A stretch of 64,000 bases of DNA. Source: Sphingobacterium thalpophilum (GTDB lineage Bacteria > Bacteroidota > Bacteroidia > Sphingobacteriales > Sphingobacteriaceae). The notes under the pieces were generated by a model. It saw nothing but the letters and a program-made list of their open reading frames with translations, made no database searches and was not told where the DNA came from. Location of the stretch: assembly GCF_901482695.1 (NCBI RefSeq), contig NZ_LR590484.1, positions 4,030,001 through 4,094,000 on the forward strand, written 5' to 3'. Positions 53,012-61,993 of the stretch are shown one piece after another (position 1 is the stretch's first letter; each line of letters opens with the position of its first letter). Both the position numbers and the translations under genes were made by a program.

Positions 53012-54793
53012 ATGCCTAAAATTACTACTTATTCTGCTATTGCCGTAGCATGCCTGATGTTGTGCGGCAATAATCGAGGTATTGCCCAGCAAGGCTATGC
53101 TGTGGGAACTACTTTTACCGAGCTGGCTGATCCAACGAAGGATACCCTTTCTGACTGGTCAGCAGTTAAGGCGGGGCTGCACGCCTCGTTTGTATCTATC
53201 GACAAGCGCTATCCAAAATCCGTCAACCCCGATCTCACTATTCAGCGCAGTGCGACGTTGTTTGCCTGGAAAGGAGAGCAGGTTTCAGCCCAGTTACTTT
53301 TATGGACAGCTGCTGCTGCGCCCAGTGTAACGGTTTCCAATGGGGAACTGAAGACAGGAAAGGGGCAGTCTATTAGCGCCGACGCTGTACAGGCACGTTT
53401 TGTACGTTATGTGATGACGGATGAATTTGCCAGTGGCTGTGGCCATCGTAAGCCGGAGGATTTTAAAGCCTCGCTCTCGGCCGATATGTTGGATGACTTA
53501 AAAAGTTTTGATCTCGAAGCGAAGAAAGTTCGTCCGGTTTGGATCACTGTGAAGGTACCTGCATCGGCGTCAGCTGGAGAATATAAAACAACGATTTCAG
53601 TTAAAGAAAAAGGTAAGGTGGTGCACAATTTGGATTTGATTATCAATGTTCAAAACCATATTATGCCACCAGCTTCTGATTGGACATTCCATTTGGACCA
53701 ATGGCAGCACCCTTCGGCTGTGGCACGTGTCAACAATGTCAAGGTGTGGAGCGATGAACATTTCGAAGCCCTTAAGCCGACGATGAAGCAACTCGCTGCT
53801 GCCGGACAGAAGGTCATTACGGCGACGCTCAATAAAGACGCATGGAATGTACAGACTTACGACCCCTATGCCGATATGATTATCTGGAAGAAGACCAAAG
53901 CTGGCACATGGGTTTATGATTACGCCATATTTGACCGATGGGTGCAATTTATGATGGATCTGGGTATCAATAAGCAAATCAACTGTTATTCGCTGTTGCC
54001 CTGGAACAATGAGGTCCATTATTTTGATGAAGCCAAAAATGAGTTTGTCAACGTTATTGCCAAACCGGGGACTGCGGTTTTTGAGGAGCTATGGACACCT
54101 TTTTTAAAGGACTTTAGCAAGCATGTCAGCGCAAAGGGCTGGCTCAAGATTACGAATATTGCGATGGACGAACGAGGACGGGAAGAAATGGACCCTGCTA
54201 TTGCGCTTCTTGAGCGCGTAGCCCCTGAATTTGGCGTTGCATTTGCCGACAACCATAAGAGCTATCAACGCTATCAGAAGAGTACAGATATCAGTGTCGC
54301 GGTCGGAGATCCTTTTGATCATAATGACCTCGTCCAACGGCGTAAGAAGGGTTATATTACCACGTTTTACGTCTGTTGTTCCGATGAATTCCCTAATCAG
54401 TTCACCTTTTCAGATCCTGCTGAATCCACCTATATGGCTTGGTATGCGCTGGCCGCGGGATTTGATGGCGCCCTACGCTGGGCCTTTAATTCTTGGGTAG
54501 AAGACCCTCTACGTGATTCCAGATTCCGGACATGGCCTGCCGGAGATACCTACATTGTATATCCACAAGGGCGCAGTTCGATCCGTTACGAACGCATGCT
54601 GGAAGGTATTCAGGATTACACGAAGGTGGGTGTCCTCAGAGCGAAGTTGGAGAAATCGCAAGACTGGGCTAATCTAACCAAGTTAAATGCAAAAATTGCG
54701 AAACTGAATATGGCCAAGCGTTATGCAGAATGGAACCAAGATCTCAATGATGCCAAAGCGTTTGTGAACGAGCTCTCAAGTCAGCTCAATTGA
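53012..54793 (+). CDS. DUF4091-containing secreted glycosidase-like protein (GH123-related)
   Basis: 593 residues. Signal peptide with a run of hydrophobic residues to about 25 (AIAVACLMLCGNNRGIAQ). An N-terminal beta-rich domain (about 60-225) is followed by a barrel-like body and the DUF4091 region at the C-terminus (YMAWYALAAGFDGALRWAFNSWVEDPLRDSRFRTWPAGDTYIVYPQGRSSIRYERMLEGIQDY). Related proteins include GH123 N-acetyl-beta-galactosaminidases. The FAFDER-like acidic site is seen as NIAMDERGREEMD. Substrate not known. Its promoter is not obvious in the 72 bases upstream. Confidence 0.82.
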   Translation: MPKITTYSAIAVACLMLCGNNRGIAQQGYAVGTTFTELADPTKDTLSDWSAVKAGLHASFVSIDKRYPKSVNPDLTIQRSATLFAWKGEQVSAQLLLWTAAAAPSVTVSNGELKTGKGQSISADAVQARFVRYVMTDEFASGCGHRKPEDFKASLSADMLDDLKSFDLEAKKVRPVWITVKVPASASAGEYKTTISVKEKGKVVHNLDLIINVQNHIMPPASDWTFHLDQWQHPSAVARVNNVKVWSDEHFEALKPTMKQLAAAGQKVITATLNKDAWNVQTYDPYADMIIWKKTKAGTWVYDYAIFDRWVQFMMDLGINKQINCYSLLPWNNEVHYFDEAKNEFVNVIAKPGTAVFEELWTPFLKDFSKHVSAKGWLKITNIAMDERGREEMDPAIALLERVAPEFGVAFADNHKSYQRYQKSTDISVAVGDPFDHNDLVQRRKKGYITTFYVCCSDEFPNQFTFSDPAESTYMAWYALAAGFDGALRWAFNSWVEDPLRDSRFRTWPAGDTYIVYPQGRSSIRYERMLEGIQDYTKVGVLRAKLEKSQDWANLTKLNAKIAKLNMAKRYAEWNQDLNDAKAFVNELSSQLN

Positions 54794-54815
54794 AAAAAAT
54801 AGAATTTTTTAAATC

Positions 54816-54855
54816 AACAGGTTGCTTCGTTTATATAAAGGAGTAGCCTGTTTTT
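54816..54855 (+). terminator. Terminator of the DUF4091 gene
   Basis: Imperfect stem AACAGG...CCTGTT with G-U pairs (54816-54828 with 54840-54852), then TTTTTG. The remaining gap to 55051 shows no feature I can support. Confidence 0.7.
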
Positions 54856-55051
54856 GTTTACGAACTCCTGCTCCGGAACTGCTCTATTAGCTCAGCTACA
54901 ATCCGCCCTTTACATCCAGCTTATACGGCTTTTCATTCCCTTACTATGTATATGAAAACCATTGGCCAGCAATATTGTTTTTATTAAGACAGCGATTGTG
55001 AAGACTTAGCAACACTATTGCAGTATCAAACTTTTAATCATACTATTTAAT

Positions 55052-56785
55052 ATGAAAAATGTAGCGCACCAGATTGTCGATATTTTAAAGAATGCGGGGA
55101 TCAAACGTATTTATGCAGTAACGGGAGACAGTTTAAATTTTTTTAATGAAGCCGTCCACCAAGACGGAACTATGCAATGGATACATGTCCGACACGAGGA
55201 AGTGGGCGCATTTGCTGCTACTGCTGAAGCAGATCTGCACGGAATAGCCTGCTGTGCAGGAAGCAGTGGTCCCGGACATGTACATTTGATCAACGGTGTA
55301 TATGAAGCTCACAAAACCAGGGTGCCCCTGCTGGTAATCGCTTCAACCTGTGCGACGTACGAGTTTGGTACCGACTATTTTCAGGAAACCAATCCGGTCA
55401 AGTTGTTTGACGACTGTTCTTGTTATAACCAGATGATCACAAGACCTGAGCAGGTGCAACGTATGGTTCAGAATGCTTTGCAGCAGGCAATATCGAAACG
55501 AGATGTAGCAGTAATTGGCCTGCCGGGCGACGTTTCTGAAATGGAGGCCGTGGATATGAACACTGCCGCCAAAGTATTTTTTACCGAGCCCCAGATCAGG
55601 CCTTCTGAAATGGAGATTGGCCGGTTGGCACAGTATATCAACCAAGCTGACAAAATCACATTATTCTGTGGAGTAGGTGCCAAGCATGCCCGGAGAGAAG
55701 TGGTAGAACTATCTCAGAAGATCCTTGCGCCGGTAGGTTATTCGTTTAAGGCTAAATTGGATATACAGGGGGACAATCCCAATGAGATCGGTATGACGGG
55801 CCTACTAGGCACAGCTTCGGCATTTCAGAGCATGCATCAGTCAGACCTTATTCTTTTACTAGGTACAGACTTTCCGTATAAGGATTTTATACCGACCAAC
55901 AAAACCATTGTACAGATCGATATCGAAGGAGAAAAATTGGGGCGGAGATCGATGGTCGATTATGGACTGGTGGGGGACGTTGCCGTGACACTCAAAGCCG
56001 TACTTCCATTTATAGAAGCGAGGAGCGACTCCAGTTTTCTCGACAAACAGCTGGCTAGTTATGAAAAGGTAAAAGAGGATCTGATGATTTATGTCAAAGA
56101 TTCGGGAAGTGAGTGTGCTATACAGCCCGAATTTGTTGCAAATTTGATTGACCAGAAAGCCAGCGATGATGCAATCTTTTTGGTCGATACAGGGATGTGC
56201 TGTGTCTGGGGGGCACGGTATATCAACCAGCGCAGGGACCGTAAGATGCTGGGATCATTTAATCATGGCTCTATGGCGAATGCGATGCCAATGGCGATCG
56301 GCGCGGCATTAACCTACCCCCAAAGACAGGTAATTGCTTTTTGTGGTGATGGAGGGCTTTCGATGCTAATGGGAGATCTCGCTACAATCAAGCAATATAA
56401 TCTACCCATCAAGCTGATTGTGTTTAACAATCGGTCGCTCGGCATGGTGAAGCTCGAAATGCAGGTGGCTGGCTTGAAGGATCAGGAAACCAACATGATT
56501 AATCCCGATTTTGCCATGGTCGCTCAGGCGATGGGAATCAAAGCGTATACCGTGACACGTCCGGAGGAAGCCGATACGGTGATGGCAGAGGCTCTGGCAA
56601 TCGCTGACGAGCCAGTTTTGATTGATATTTATACGAATCCAAACGCGCTGGCCATGCCGCCAAAGATTTCTTTCAGTCAAATGAAAGGAATGACCGAAAG
56701 TATGGCAAAATTAATGTTGTCCGGCAATTTTGAGGAAGTCTGGGATACGATCAAATCGAATTACAAACATTTGAGGTCCCTTTAA
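55052..56785 (+). CDS. poxB: Pyruvate oxidase / quinone-dependent pyruvate dehydrogenase (PoxB-like)
   Basis: 577 residues, close to E. coli PoxB (572). TPP- and FAD-dependent enzyme that oxidises pyruvate to acetate and CO2 and passes electrons to the quinone pool at the membrane. Seen: N-terminal ITGVTGDSLNFFNEA-like start (KRIYAVTGDSLNFFNEAV) with the TPP Glu in RHEEVGAFAA, a central FAD-binding domain, and the TPP domain with GDGGLSMLMGDLATIKQYNLPIKLIVFNN. The C-terminal membrane-binding tail of E. coli PoxB cannot be judged by eye. Single gene with terminator. Confidence 0.92.
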   Translation: MKNVAHQIVDILKNAGIKRIYAVTGDSLNFFNEAVHQDGTMQWIHVRHEEVGAFAATAEADLHGIACCAGSSGPGHVHLINGVYEAHKTRVPLLVIASTCATYEFGTDYFQETNPVKLFDDCSCYNQMITRPEQVQRMVQNALQQAISKRDVAVIGLPGDVSEMEAVDMNTAAKVFFTEPQIRPSEMEIGRLAQYINQADKITLFCGVGAKHARREVVELSQKILAPVGYSFKAKLDIQGDNPNEIGMTGLLGTASAFQSMHQSDLILLLGTDFPYKDFIPTNKTIVQIDIEGEKLGRRSMVDYGLVGDVAVTLKAVLPFIEARSDSSFLDKQLASYEKVKEDLMIYVKDSGSECAIQPEFVANLIDQKASDDAIFLVDTGMCCVWGARYINQRRDRKMLGSFNHGSMANAMPMAIGAALTYPQRQVIAFCGDGGLSMLMGDLATIKQYNLPIKLIVFNNRSLGMVKLEMQVAGLKDQETNMINPDFAMVAQAMGIKAYTVTRPEEADTVMAEALAIADEPVLIDIYTNPNALAMPPKISFSQMKGMTESMAKLMLSGNFEEVWDTIKSNYKHLRSL

Positions 56786-56828
56786 AGTTATATCAGGCTA
56801 CATATTTTGATAAGAGCCTGGTCTATGC

Positions 56829-56866
56829 AAAAAGCCTCTCCTTTATAGTTTTGGGGAGGCTTTTTT
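56829..56866 (+). terminator. Terminator of poxB
   Basis: Stem AAAAAGCCTC / GAGGCTTTTT with further T-G, C-G and C-G pairs inside, loop about 11 bases, and an extra T run. Confidence 0.87.
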
Positions 56867-56920
56867 CCGAAAGTAAAGAATCAGGATACTTCCTGAAAGT
56901 TAATGAAACATCATCGGGTA

Positions 56921-57109
56921 TTAATATTGGCGCTGTACAAACCAAAGGCTCTTAAGCAGCTCTTCCTTACAGCGGCGAAGTTTCTCCAGCTTTGATTCAG
57001 GCGAAACAGAAACATTTTCTTTTACAATAATAGCCAGATCTGTTTCAATGGATAACTTTGCGAGGGAGGTGCACCCACTGTCAAATTTCTTAAAGCTTAC
57101 ATCTTTCAT
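56921..57109 (-). CDS. Small hypothetical protein
   Basis: 62 residues, not recognised. Mixed charged sequence with two Cys, no signal or membrane segment, and a C-terminal helix (KLEKLRRCKEELLKSLWF). Located on the minus strand in a 580-base stretch between poxB and the lipoprotein gene that otherwise lacks genes. No strong ribosome site or -7 box. Plausible but unproven. Confidence 0.4.
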   Translation of the reverse strand: MKDVSFKKFDSGCTSLAKLSIETDLAIIVKENVSVSPESKLEKLRRCKEELLKSLWFVQRQY

Positions 57110-57320
57110 ACTAATATTGGTTAAGAATTCTGAATTTTATCAAGTACAATTTACTAATAAAAACTAGCTTTACAATAAGGTTCCCATAATTTTATTGTTA
57201 CTAAATTGTTTATTTTTAATCTTTTATCCTAGCTTGTAATTTATAAACAGCAATTGATTGTATTTTGTTTTTTTATTCTAAATATTAAAAAAGAATAAAT
57301 ACCTGGCATTTAAAACAATA

Positions 57321-57336
57321 TGGCATTCCGATTGCT
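57321..57336 (+). promoter_or_regulatory. Sigma-54-type promoter ahead of the small lipoprotein gene
   Basis: TGGCATTCCGATTGCT matches the -24/-12 consensus TGGCAC-N5-TTGCW, with the invariant GG and GC separated by exactly 10 bases. Predicted start about 57347, 18 bases before the ATG at 57365. The 255-base gap (57110-57364) is AT-rich and could hold an enhancer site, but I identified none. Confidence 0.55.
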
Positions 57337-57364
57337 TCTTTGTAGTCAACCAACAAAATAAAAT

Positions 57365-57835
57365 ATGAAGTTAGTTAGCATCGTGTTATGTCTATTGTTT
57401 AGTGTCACGGCTTGTCAGCAGCGTACTGACAGAGGAGCACAAAGTTCGCAACCGGATACTATCCGCAATATAGTAGCAGACAGTGTGACGACCATTCGCC
57501 AGAGCTATCAATATGTTAAAAATGGAGATACGATATCGCTGGCGATAACGATACAGGGAGATCAAGTGAACGGTGACCTTAATTATCTATGGAAAGAAAA
57601 GGACAAAAATGCGGGGCATATTGCCGGTACGCTCAAAGACAGTCTTTTGCTTGCCGACTACACATTTTCTTCGGAAGGACAGCAGTCTGTGCGACAGGTC
57701 GCATTCAAGCTCGTCGGGGATCGTGCAGTGGAGGGCTTTGGTGAGATGGAAGAGAGAGGCGGAAAAACGTCCTTCGTAGATCCGGGTAAGCTGTCGTATG
57801 ATCAAAGGGTAGTGTTACAAAAGGTCAATCCTTAA
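57365..57835 (+). CDS. Small lipoprotein of unknown function
   Basis: 156 residues. Signal II with lipobox VTAC (Cys near residue 17), a disordered Ser/Gln linker, then a beta-rich domain (YQYVKNGDTISLAITIQGDQVNGDLNYLW, HIAGTLKDSLLLADYTF). Such small Bacteroidota lipoproteins are usually periplasm- or surface-exposed; no function is known. Its last 21 bases overlap the convergent dgkA gene. A sigma-54-like site lies just upstream. Confidence 0.85.
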   Translation: MKLVSIVLCLLFSVTACQQRTDRGAQSSQPDTIRNIVADSVTTIRQSYQYVKNGDTISLAITIQGDQVNGDLNYLWKEKDKNAGHIAGTLKDSLLLADYTFSSEGQQSVRQVAFKLVGDRAVEGFGEMEERGGKTSFVDPGKLSYDQRVVLQKVNP

Positions 57836-58210
57836 GAATAGCGTGTATAATTTAGGTACGAATATGATCGCACCGACGATTAATGCTGTGATACTACTCA
57901 ACAAAACTGCAGCAGCTGCGAGGTCTTTGATCCTTTTGATGCGGGGATCCGTTTCTGCACATACAAAATCGGCCAGGTTTTCCATGGCCGTATTGAGCAG
58001 TTCGCCTACCAGGACAAAGCCAATGGCAAGTATGACAGCTAACCATTCATAGGCGTTGATCTGCAGTAGCAGTGACAATGCGGTGGTCAAGACCATCGCC
58101 AGCAAGTGTACCTTAAAATTGTGCTCCTCCCGCCAGATTATTCTGAGTCCATTGAAGGCATAACGGAAACTATGGAGTCGTTTCTTGAAGGAGAACTTAG
58201 TTTTGGTCAT
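57815..58210 (-). CDS. dgkA: Diacylglycerol/undecaprenol kinase (DgkA family)
   Basis: 131 residues with three membrane helices. Family signature seen: EEHNFKVHLLAM (the E-x2-N-x-K/V-H box) and GELLNTAMENLADFVCAETDPRIKRIKDLAAAAVLLSS, which holds the catalytic Glu and Asn. It phosphorylates diacylglycerol, or undecaprenol as in many Gram-positives, recycling lipid carriers at the inner membrane. Convergent with and overlapping the small lipoprotein gene by 21 bases. Confidence 0.95.
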   Translation of the reverse strand: MTKTKFSFKKRLHSFRYAFNGLRIIWREEHNFKVHLLAMVLTTALSLLLQINAYEWLAVILAIGFVLVGELLNTAMENLADFVCAETDPRIKRIKDLAAAAVLLSSITALIVGAIIFVPKLYTLFLRIDLL

Positions 58211-58351
58211 GCGTACATAATTTTGAGTAAATATAAGCTTTCTTCTTATTATAATCTTTTCTAATTTAGCCTACCGAGCGGCGGTTTTGTTCGGGTATAT
58301 TCGAGCTGTCAAGCTCAGGTTATTGGAAGTGGTTAATAATTGAATTGCTAT

Positions 58352-59536
58352 ATGATCTACAATTTTGATAAACTAAGTAGCCGCAAAGGGACAGATTCGG
58401 TAAAATGGAACCAGCAGGCTTATGAAGATCTGATCCCGCTGTGGGTAGCGGATATGGATTTTCCGGCCCCGGAGCCTGTTGTTGAAGCTTTGATGAAACG
58501 GGTACAGCATGGGATCTACGGGTACGCCAAGATTCCGGAGGAGTATTATGATGCGATAGCGGGCTGGTTACGTCGTCGACATGGATTTGTGCTGGAACGA
58601 GAATGGATTCTACCGGTCGATGGTGTTGTCCCTGCGCTTTCTGCTATTATTCATGCGTTGACGGTTCCGGGCGACAAGGTATTGGTACAGGAGCCGGTGT
58701 ACCATTGTTTTTTTTCGTCTATCACACGCAACGGGTGTGAAGTCGTTTCGAATGACCTGATGTATGATGACGGAGTATACCGTATTGATTTTGACGATTT
58801 TGAAGCTAAAGCCAGCGATCCGAATGTAAAGCTTTTTATTCTATGCAGTCCACATAATCCAGCCGGAAGAGTTTGGACGGAGAGCGAACTCGAACGTCTT
58901 GGGGATATCTGTCTAAGACATAATGTGCTGGTTGTCTCCGATGAGATCCATTGTGACTTGGTGTTTGAAGACAATCGGCATTTTCCTTTTGCTACCATTA
59001 AACCGTCATTTCTGAACAATTCGATTACCTGTATTGCCCCGAGCAAAACGTTCAATCTCGCCGGACTACAAGCAGCGGCAGTCATTGTTGCTGATCCTGT
59101 ATGGAATCAGAAGGTTAGAGAGGCCTTCCTTGTCAATGAGATAGGCATGATTAGTCCCTTCGCTATCACGGGGCTGATCGCGGCATATCAGGACGGCGAG
59201 GAGTGGCTTGAGCAGGTGCTTTCATATATATGGGATAACTATAGCTATTTAAAAAGTTATTTAGCAACGTATTTGCCTGAATTAAGCGTTGTGCCGCTTG
59301 AAGGGACTTACCTTTCGTGGGTGGATTGTTCCATACTACCGGTATCTAGCCGTAAGCTAGGACAGATGTTGCTTGAAAGCGAACACTTGCAGGTCAATGT
59401 GGGTGCCATGTACGGAAAAGGTACCGATAATTTTATACGTCTCAATCTTGCCTGCTCACGGGCAACATTGGAGGAGGGGCTGGCAAGGCTGCGAAATGTG
59501 GTTCTGAAACTATTGGAAAAGCAGCCTATTTTCTAG
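58352..59536 (+). CDS. MalY/PatB-type PLP aminotransferase (cystathionine beta-lyase)
   Basis: 394 residues from the ATG at 58352. An upstream TTG at 58340 adds only four residues and does not fit the family start (MxYNFD...SVKWN). Seen: LIPLWVADMDFPAPEPVVEAL, the PLP Asn/Asp regions SPHNPAGRVW and VSDEIHCDLVF, and the PLP lysine block APSKTFNLAGLQAA (Lys near residue 231). MalY/PatB enzymes cleave cystathionine or cysteine to homocysteine or pyruvate. Closed by a strong hairpin that it shares with the S46 gene. Confidence 0.92.
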   Translation: MIYNFDKLSSRKGTDSVKWNQQAYEDLIPLWVADMDFPAPEPVVEALMKRVQHGIYGYAKIPEEYYDAIAGWLRRRHGFVLEREWILPVDGVVPALSAIIHALTVPGDKVLVQEPVYHCFFSSITRNGCEVVSNDLMYDDGVYRIDFDDFEAKASDPNVKLFILCSPHNPAGRVWTESELERLGDICLRHNVLVVSDEIHCDLVFEDNRHFPFATIKPSFLNNSITCIAPSKTFNLAGLQAAAVIVADPVWNQKVREAFLVNEIGMISPFAITGLIAAYQDGEEWLEQVLSYIWDNYSYLKSYLATYLPELSVVPLEGTYLSWVDCSILPVSSRKLGQMLLESEHLQVNVGAMYGKGTDNFIRLNLACSRATLEEGLARLRNVVLKLLEKQPIF

Positions 59537-59548
59537 TCATTGCTACAT

Positions 59549-59588
59549 AAAAAAAACACCTGTCTCTCTAGGGACAGGTGTTTTTTTT
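59549..59588. terminator. Bidirectional terminator between malY-like and S46 genes
   Basis: 16-bp stem: eight A plus CACCTGTC at 59549-59564, and GACAGGTG plus eight T at 59573-59588, 8-base loop. The A and T tracts work on both strands. Confidence 0.93.
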
Positions 59589-59609
59589 ATATGCAAAGGG
59601 TGGGATAGC

Positions 59610-61772
59610 TTATACACCCATTTCCTTCAAAATAAAGTGTGCGTTGTCAATTTTATCAGCCACCCAAAGCACGTAGCGAATGTCCACTCCAATGGAGCGG
59701 CTATAACTCTCGTTCCACGCAAAATCGTTGATGGTCGCGTCATATGCACGGTCGAAATTGACACCGATCAGTTCGCCGTTTGCATTCATGATCGGAGAAC
59801 CTGAGTTCCCGCTGGTTGTATCCATGTCGTATAGCATATTGACGGGCACCGACCCCAGGTCTTTCATCAAGTAAGGGCCAAAATTTTTGTTGAGGTATGC
59901 TGTTTTGATTTCTTGCGGATAATCGAATTCAGGGAGTCCAAGATTGCCTTTCTGAATAATTCCTTCAATGGTTGTGAATGGCTTCATGTAGGTTGCATCG
60001 GCAGGGGAATACCCTTTGATGTGTCCGTAAGTCAGTCTTAAAGTTGAGTTGGCGTCAGGGATAAAGTTTTTGGCCTGGAATATTTCTTTGACAGCAACAT
60101 AGTCGCCCATCAATTTATTAAGGACTCCTTCCCGTCTTTTTTGTTCAGCGGCGAACGTGGTGATATCCTTATCGAGTTCGTTTTGAACATCCAGCAGTTT
60201 ATCGTTAAACTGCAACAGCGTATTTGCATCGGCCAATACGGAATTTAAGATATAGTTCTGGTCTGCCAATTTGCTTTCATCAATGGCTTGGGTGGCATAA
60301 TTGTTGGCCATCTGAGGATTTAATTGCAGTTTTTGAATGCTAGCTATCTGGTTTTTGCCCTGGAATGCGGCTGCATCTTCCAGCATTTTTCCAAAGATAC
60401 GTTGATCAGCCTGTTTGTTGTAGCTTGCGTAGATGTCCTTTATGTTCTTTTTGAACGATTCAATATTATACTCAAAAAGCTGTTTTGTGCTTTGCGGTGA
60501 GCGTTCATTAGCTAGGGCAGCTTTGAAAGCGTTGAGGTCGCGTGCGACTCTTAGCAAGCTAGTGCTGCTGTAAATATTGTTGATCCAGAGTTCTTTGAGA
60601 GCATCCTGATCGCTAACTTGGTAGTATGCATCAATGTCGCTCAATAAATTGCCATATTTGTCCTTAAGTTCTGGTTTACTTGAAATAAATGCGGCCAGCG
60701 CTTCATCTTCTTGTTTTTTTGTGGATAGCAGATCAATGCCACGCAGCCCTTTCAATTTGCCGCGGTAATTTTTGAGCACGTTCGCATTTCGTTTTATGCG
60801 TGTAGCAAGGGATAGCGCAACATCTGTATTATCTTTGCCCGCTTCCTCCATCTGTCTATTCTGAAAATCGTACAGATTGGAAACGTAAGGCAGGAGATAC
60901 TCCTGCTGATATCGGATGTATTGTGCAGGGCGGTGTCTGAATGTGCGGCCCGGGTAGCCCAAGATGAACGTGAAATCATTTTCTTTGACCCCATTTGGGT
61001 TTACTTTCAGATGTTTTTTTGGCTGATAAGGCACATTATCCTTGGAATAGGGCGCCGATTTCCCGTCTTTGCCGACATAGGCCCTTAGAAAGGAATAGTC
61101 GCCCGTATGGCGTGGCCATACCCAGTTGTCGGTCTCGCCGCCAAATTCACCTATATTTTGGCGTGGGATATAGACAAGACGTACATCTTCGATGGTTTTA
61201 TAACGGAACAGTACATAACTTTTGCCGATAAACATCTCGGATACTTCGGCTTTAATCGTCGGATCTTCTTTTTCGGCTTGTCTGACCAGTTCTTCCTGTT
61301 TGCGTTTGATCGTATTGATACGTTCCACTGGGTCACTGATGTTGGCTACAGCATTTAAAATTTTGTTAGATACATCTTCATAAGAGTCCGTAATCCTGAT
61401 TTTTAATCCTTTTGCTTCAATCTCCTGTTCCTGGCTCTGTGCGACAAATCCATTTTTAAGGTAATTGTTTATTGCTGTGCTGGCCAGCTGTACGGCGGAA
61501 AAGGCGCAGTGGTGATTTGTGATGATCAAGCCCTTATTAGAGACAAAGGAGCCGGTGCAGCCGCTGACCTGGACCAACGCGTCCACGAGGCCCACGTTGC
61601 CGGGGTTATAGATATCCTTTTCACTGATTTTCAAGCCTGCTTTTTTTAATCCTGCGCGGTGTAATTCGCTTAAAGGAAACATTCCTTCATCGGGATTAGC
61701 TTTGCTATAAGGCATATTGGCTGCACTCAGCAGTAGTGCTAGTGCAATGGTTGTACTATTGATAAACTTCAT
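59610..61772 (-). CDS. S46-family dipeptidyl-peptidase, DPP11-type
   Basis: 720 residues with a signal peptide (about 1-25). Chymotrypsin-fold serine peptidase releasing dipeptides from the N-terminus. Triad by alignment: His in IITNHHCAFSAV (about 87), Asp in NWVWPRHTGDYSFLRAY region, Ser657 in TSGNSGSPIM. The residue 18 positions after that Ser is Arg (NFDRAY), the position that is Arg673 in Porphyromonas gingivalis DPP11 (acidic P1 preference) and Gly in DPP7. So Asp/Glu-directed activity is predicted. A helical cap domain sits in the middle. It acts in the periplasm in amino-acid uptake from proteins. Confidence 0.92.
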   Translation of the reverse strand: MKFINSTTIALALLLSAANMPYSKANPDEGMFPLSELHRAGLKKAGLKISEKDIYNPGNVGLVDALVQVSGCTGSFVSNKGLIITNHHCAFSAVQLASTAINNYLKNGFVAQSQEQEIEAKGLKIRITDSYEDVSNKILNAVANISDPVERINTIKRKQEELVRQAEKEDPTIKAEVSEMFIGKSYVLFRYKTIEDVRLVYIPRQNIGEFGGETDNWVWPRHTGDYSFLRAYVGKDGKSAPYSKDNVPYQPKKHLKVNPNGVKENDFTFILGYPGRTFRHRPAQYIRYQQEYLLPYVSNLYDFQNRQMEEAGKDNTDVALSLATRIKRNANVLKNYRGKLKGLRGIDLLSTKKQEDEALAAFISSKPELKDKYGNLLSDIDAYYQVSDQDALKELWINNIYSSTSLLRVARDLNAFKAALANERSPQSTKQLFEYNIESFKKNIKDIYASYNKQADQRIFGKMLEDAAAFQGKNQIASIQKLQLNPQMANNYATQAIDESKLADQNYILNSVLADANTLLQFNDKLLDVQNELDKDITTFAAEQKRREGVLNKLMGDYVAVKEIFQAKNFIPDANSTLRLTYGHIKGYSPADATYMKPFTTIEGIIQKGNLGLPEFDYPQEIKTAYLNKNFGPYLMKDLGSVPVNMLYDMDTTSGNSGSPIMNANGELIGVNFDRAYDATINDFAWNESYSRSIGVDIRYVLWVADKIDNAHFILKEMGV

Positions 61773-61798
61773 GTTTGAAATATCGCATGTTAAATCGT

Positions 61799-61806
61799 CA
61801 AATTTA
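61799..61806 (-). promoter_or_regulatory. -7 box TAAATTTG of the S46 gene (minus strand)
   Basis: CAAATTTA on the plus strand, exact consensus, 27 bases before the S46 ATG. Confidence 0.5.
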
Positions 61807-61967
61807 AGAAAAGCTTTTTGATGAATCCACTTTTATTATGAAGTATTGTAACAATAATGCGCAAAATGCTGCATTTTGGCAGGGTATTTATTGTTATATA
61901 AAAATACAGAAGCCGTCGTGGGGGAGTAAAATATTGTGTATTTGCCATCGTTTTGCGGGAGTATTTG

Positions 61968-61975
61968 TAATTTTG
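61968..61975 (+). promoter_or_regulatory. -7 box TAATTTTG of oxyR
   Basis: Exact TAnnTTTG match 19 bases before the ATG at 61994; a TTTG at 61941-61944 may be the -33 element (spacer 23, slightly long). It supports 61994 rather than the upstream frame start at 61838. Confidence 0.55.
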
Positions 61976-61993
61976 CGCTTTAAAGATTTTAAC

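Noticed and set aside
54880..54905. tRNA-like string TTAGCTCAGCT in the gap before poxB
   Set aside because: Resembles a D-arm only; no acceptor stem, anticodon arm or T-arm can be formed around it.
61838..61993. 52-residue N-terminal extension of OxyR
   Set aside because: Lies upstream of the -7 box, and the family start is MTLIQLEY; the Cys numbering 199/208 fits the shorter form.
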